A DNA stretch of 64,000 bases, taken from Viola odorata (Eukaryota > Streptophyta > Magnoliopsida > Malpighiales > Violaceae). A program made the position numbers and the translations under genes. Position 1 is the first letter of the stretch, and the number at the start of each line of letters is the position of its first letter. Below are positions 60,368-64,000 of this stretch, piece by piece. The notes below the pieces were generated by a model, which made no database searches, had not been told where the DNA came from, and saw only the letters and a list, made by a program, of their open reading frames with translations. The stretch is taken from NCBI GenBank assembly GCA_963691705.1, contig OY829542.1:21066579-21130578 (forward strand). The letters are read 5' to 3'.

Positions 60368-61736
60368 CTTTTCGTAAATTAATTAAATGTTTGCATGCGC
60401 TTTTCTTATTTATTTATTTTCGAAAACGTTGCTAACACTCTCATATTGCAAGGAAGATCAAGATCACGCAACGCAAGTACGTCTTTCTTCTAAGTCTCTT
60501 TTATTTATTTAATGTCTTTTGCAAATATTATTTTCATGTATGTTATCTAAAAATGCCAAAAAACTTATAATCGTATGCATGATAAAATAAACTCACATGC
60601 TTATATGTTTAGATCACTCGCTTTATACCATGAAATTAATTGCTATATATTGATATGTGAGCATGGTGGCTTCAAATCCCACGCAATTATTGACATTCAT
60701 GAAAACGTACGATGTTAGTATTGCCCATGTTAGGATCACGTAGTAATCAATTAATTAATCATGCATGGCTCAATGAAAAGGGGGAACGTCCGCTCTAGCA
60801 TAACGAACAAACGGTAACCCCGTCCTTCGTGTCCCTATCGGAAATAACATGTCCCTACGAAAATGCTAAGATGTAACGTCACCTTGGAGGGCCAAATCGT
60901 GTCACAAATGTTTAGATAATCAGAAAGTGACCCAATTCTGGTAAGCGAACTCTGTTGGCACGATTCGATCATTGGCTTATGTAAATGATCGGAAAGTGAC
61001 TTGAGTTCGTGAGAGGAGGAGGTTGACATGCTTCGGTCGTTTAAACAAATCTTTGTATATCAAAACTGTATTCAAACACCTTATAACCGGTAACCTTTTT
61101 AGGGTGTGACTTGGGTGCCTAACACCTTCCCAAGTCCACAATACGACCTCGAACCGTTGTTCAAAGGTTTAGACCAATTGTGCCTTAGTTTTTTTTATTT
61201 TTATGCCATGACGCTTAGGTTCCCTAAACCTTAGAAATTAGGGTGGCGCCTTCATTGTATTATGCGAAGCATCCATTTATGCTTAGCATCCGTCCCAAAC
61301 CTTAAACTCGTTTTTAACGAAAAAGGGGGTGCGACAAGGTCAACTTTATTTTCTCTCATCTTTTTTAATTTTTCTTTCATACAAAAACTCAATCTTCTTA
61401 CTTAATGCTTTGAAGAAAATAAATTAAAAGTTACAAAAACATAATCTTCATCTCAAAATTAGTAATTATATATCCACTTTTCTTATTTTTCTTAATATTT
61501 TATAAATGGGGTTTAAACTAATTTAGAAGTTTTTTTCATTCCCGCCCAAAATACTCCCTTCAAACTAATATTTAAAAAATGGGTCTCGTGACGTGGCAGG
61601 ATGGGATTGGTTTTCCAAATGGAAAATTTTGGAATTAATTCCATTTGGAGAAAAATATTGTTGTGCAACAGATTTTGAAAAAATTTCAAGTTTTGAAAAA
61701 ATTTCAGAAAATTTTCCGTAAGTAAACGACACCTAA

Positions 61737-62916
61737 GAAACTCAATTTTCTGGCTTTCGAACAAATAAAAAAACTCAACTTTCAGAAACCTAAGGAAAAA
61801 GATGGATTGACACGCAAAAAATATCTAATCGAGAATTTAGTCACTTATTTTTGTAATTGATCATTTGGCACATAAGATTTCTCCATTAGATAAATTTGTC
61901 ACTCATCTTTACCGTTAGATAATCTTATCACTATTCCACTCAATTTTGACTAACGATGTTAAATAATTGACATGCTATTTAATAATGCAATATTTATTAT
62001 TATTTTTTGTTGAATGGTATGCCACGTCAATATTTTAAAATGTATATTAAAAATTTTAAAAATAGGAAAATAAACTCTTAAAAGATTTATAAAATCCAGA
62101 AAAATAAAAAATAAAAAAATTTAAGTAAAAAAATATATTTTGAGAAAAAGAAAAATAATTCAAAAGTTTCAGAAAATAAGAGAATTTTAAAAAGCGGAAA
62201 AAAATTAGAATGTACAAAATTATAGGAAACTCAAACCAGTAGGATTCTTTTTTAAAAAACACTTCAATCTTTTAAACAAACTCATTATCCTAAAAGAGAA
62301 AGCCTAAAAATTGAGGTGTGAAATGGTGAAATTAGCATTTCTAGCCTCTATATGAAGTGAGTTTTTTCTTTTCAATGTTTTTTTCTTATGTTTTTCTATT
62401 TTAAAATAATTTACTATAATTTTTCTTCACCTCTTAAAATAAAATACCTTACTTTTTCAACAAAAAAAAATTTGAATCAAACAACAACAAGAAGACTTTG
62501 TGGCTTGGTTTATGATTTTTTTAATAATTAAATTCTTTTTTAAAAAAAAATCTATTAAAAACTATCAATACTTAAAATTACATTATTTTCCTAGACTTTT
62601 TTCTTCTTTTCATATTTTTGAACTATTTTACTATTTTTTATTTTTTATCTTCTTTAAAAAAATTATCACTTTCATATCTTATTTTTCTTATTTTTGTTCT
62701 TATTTTAAAATATTTTGATTTATTTTCCTTTTCTATAATTTAATTTTTTTTAGATTTTTTTCCTTACGTGGAATATGCCATGTCAAAAAAAAAAAAATAC
62801 GTCACATTATTAAATAACGGTCATGTGTCAAAATTTTAATGTTATTGGTCGAAAGTAAATGACATTGTGGTAACATTGTTTAATGGTGAAAATATAGATG
62901 GTAAATTTATTTGATG
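61737..62916. other. AT-rich stretch, possible decayed Mutator-like element
   Basis: GGTATGCCACGTCAATATTT near 62016 is loosely inverted at 62768-62785 (ACGTGGAATATGCCATGTC), with AT-rich DNA between. No genes recognised. Confidence 0.3.
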
Positions 62917-63439
62917 AAGGGTTGGCAATTTTCGCCTGCGGGTATGGATATCCGCTGTATACCCGCAATTGCGGGTGGGTATTACCCGCAGTTTGTGGAT
63001 ATTTTGCGTATAGATGCGGGTCTGGATAGTGCTTACCCGCTCCAATACCCGCAAAATACGGGTATGAATACCCGCAAAATTTATATACATATCATAAAAT
63101 TTGTAAACCTTAGTAAATCCCTTAGTCAAACACAAACCATAAATTAAAGTTTATATATCCACTAAAGTAATTTTTCAACTATTTTCCAATCCAAAGTATA
63201 ATACAAACCATAAATTTAAATGACTTCAAAAGGGTGTTTGAAAACATTAAACATGAAAATTTAAATTTTAAGAAATTTGTGGGTATTCGCGGGTATCCGC
63301 GGATAATTCGCGGGTACAATTTGTCTTCTCTTACCCGCTCCGCGCTTGTGCGGGTGCGGTTATGGATTACCCGCAAATTTGCGGGTGCGGGTATAGATAG
63401 TGCCTTACCCGCTCCATACCCGCTCCAGTGCCAACCCTT
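62917..63439. mobile_element. hAT-like MITE rich in CGGGTA/TACCCGC words
   Basis: Ends AAGGGTTGGCA and TGCCAACCCTT. The body is packed with GCGGGTA and TACCCGC words in both orientations, so it folds heavily. No exact target duplication. A remnant of the same type is near 41810-41905. Confidence 0.65.
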
Positions 63440-64000
63440 GGTTGTTGAATTGGTTAATTTTAAAAATGAATGGCTAAATTATATTTCTTAATAAATGTCG
63501 GGTGTGTTAAGATGACTATTAAACGTTTTGATTATTATAAAAATAACATATGTATCCATGGTGAATAACGCCGATTTTTAAAACGCTGAAAAACAAATAT
63601 ATAATATTCTAATCGATTAACCTTTTCCTATATGAGAGGCTTGAGTATGAACTATAAGTTTTAATTTTTCCTGTTATAAATAAGTGTAATAAGTTTGGTT
63701 TCCGAGGAGAGGAGGAAGAAGCGGGAAGAACAACACAATTTAAGCAGATTAATGCCATTTCCCTACTAATTAGCTCTTTTTCTTTTTTTTTAATTAATTA
63801 ATTAAATTATAAATTCTAATAATATGACTACTTTTAATGACATGAATTATTAGCCTACATGCTGAATTAAGTTTATTTAAAAATTAAATTTATTTAAGAA
63901 TTTCTCGATGCTTCTAATTCGGAGTAAGGAATCTTACTTTTTCGAGTTAAAAAAAATGAATTTCGCTAAAAATATTTATTTGTTTATTTTATTTTACTAT
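63440..64000. other. AT-rich end of window
   Basis: Nothing recognised. Confidence 0.35.

Larger units (their letters stand above)
58348..61336 (+). mobile_element. Solo LTR, 2,989 bp, probably Ty3/gypsy
   Basis: TGTTGCTACCCG at the left, GGGGGTGCGACA at the right, with AGGTC on both sides (58343-58347 and 61337-61341). It contains a TATA box, CT-rich leader-like DNA and a 50-bp tandem array. No internal coding region, so it arose by recombination between two LTRs. The ending (GGTGGCGCC to GGTGCGACA) is a style I associate with large plant gypsy LTRs. Confidence 0.8.
58122..61733. mobile_element. MITE (GTTGTTTA/GTCGTTTAC termini) split by a solo LTR
   Basis: Left GGAGTTGTTTAATTTTTGG and, inverted from the right, GGTGTCGTTTACTTACGG share about 120 bp of loose inverted similarity (AAAATCTGTTCCACAGCAA against AAAATCTGTTGCACAACAA). 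About 620 bp without the LTR. TTA precedes and TAA follows, not a direct repeat, so the superfamily is open. The ends resemble the Harbinger-like element at 28485-30043. Confidence 0.5.

Overview
This window looks like nuclear DNA of a eudicot plant. It has AT-rich intergenic DNA, GT-AG introns, plant-specific families (U-box UND domain, CYCB2 cyclin, h2-type thioredoxin, bL25-like protein) and dense nested plant transposons (Tat-like and Athila-like Ty3/gypsy LTR elements, hAT, Stowaway, Mutator-like and PIF/Harbinger elements, one SINE). The species cannot be fixed from sequence alone.

Only two genes look intact, both on the minus strand: a bL25/TL5-type ribosomal protein gene (17869-19887, three exons, 256 aa) and a B2-type mitotic cyclin gene (32216-34913, eleven exons, 435 aa) with a TATA box and MSA-like motifs upstream. 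All other host-derived coding DNA is broken. A mitochondrial-type AAA ATPase gene (6230-17200) has nonsense, frameshift and templated-inversion lesions. A 3' fragment of it at 43657-52940 is fused to the first exons of a U-box E3 ligase and split by a 7.07 kb Athila-lineage element. Three shattered copies of the bL25 gene lie at 1793-4893.

Layout: 1-1787, end of a Tat-like LTR element with two antisense ORFs that have their own TATA boxes; 1793-4893, bL25 fragments; 5725-6164, hAT MITE; 6230-17200, AAA pseudogene; 17869-19887, bL25 gene; 20003-23590, first copy of a gene-carrying PIF/Harbinger-like transposon; 24.1-31.6 kb, nested DNA transposons; 32.2-35.5 kb, cyclin B2 gene and promoter; 36.7-39.4 kb, foldback and Mutator-like cluster; 42.7-52.9 kb, U-box/AAA fusion with the Athila insertion; 53168-58118, second, full-length copy of the gene-carrying transposon; 58.1-61.7 kb, MITE split by a 2,989-bp solo LTR; 62.9-63.4 kb, hAT-like MITE.

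The most unusual find is the pair of inverted, nearly identical elements (20003-23590 and 53168-58118). Each carries the first exon of an h2-type thioredoxin placed upstream of exons of a mitochondrial adrenodoxin-like ferredoxin. The full copy has Harbinger-like termini and TTA target duplications, so it reads as a Pack-type transposon that shuffled two redox genes. Other notable points are the antisense expression cassettes in the Tat-like element, a 21-bp templated inversion that destroyed an exon of the AAA gene, and a compound Mutator-like element built from two inverted 0.3 kb arms. Family assignments rest on remembered protein and terminus patterns; no database search was possible.
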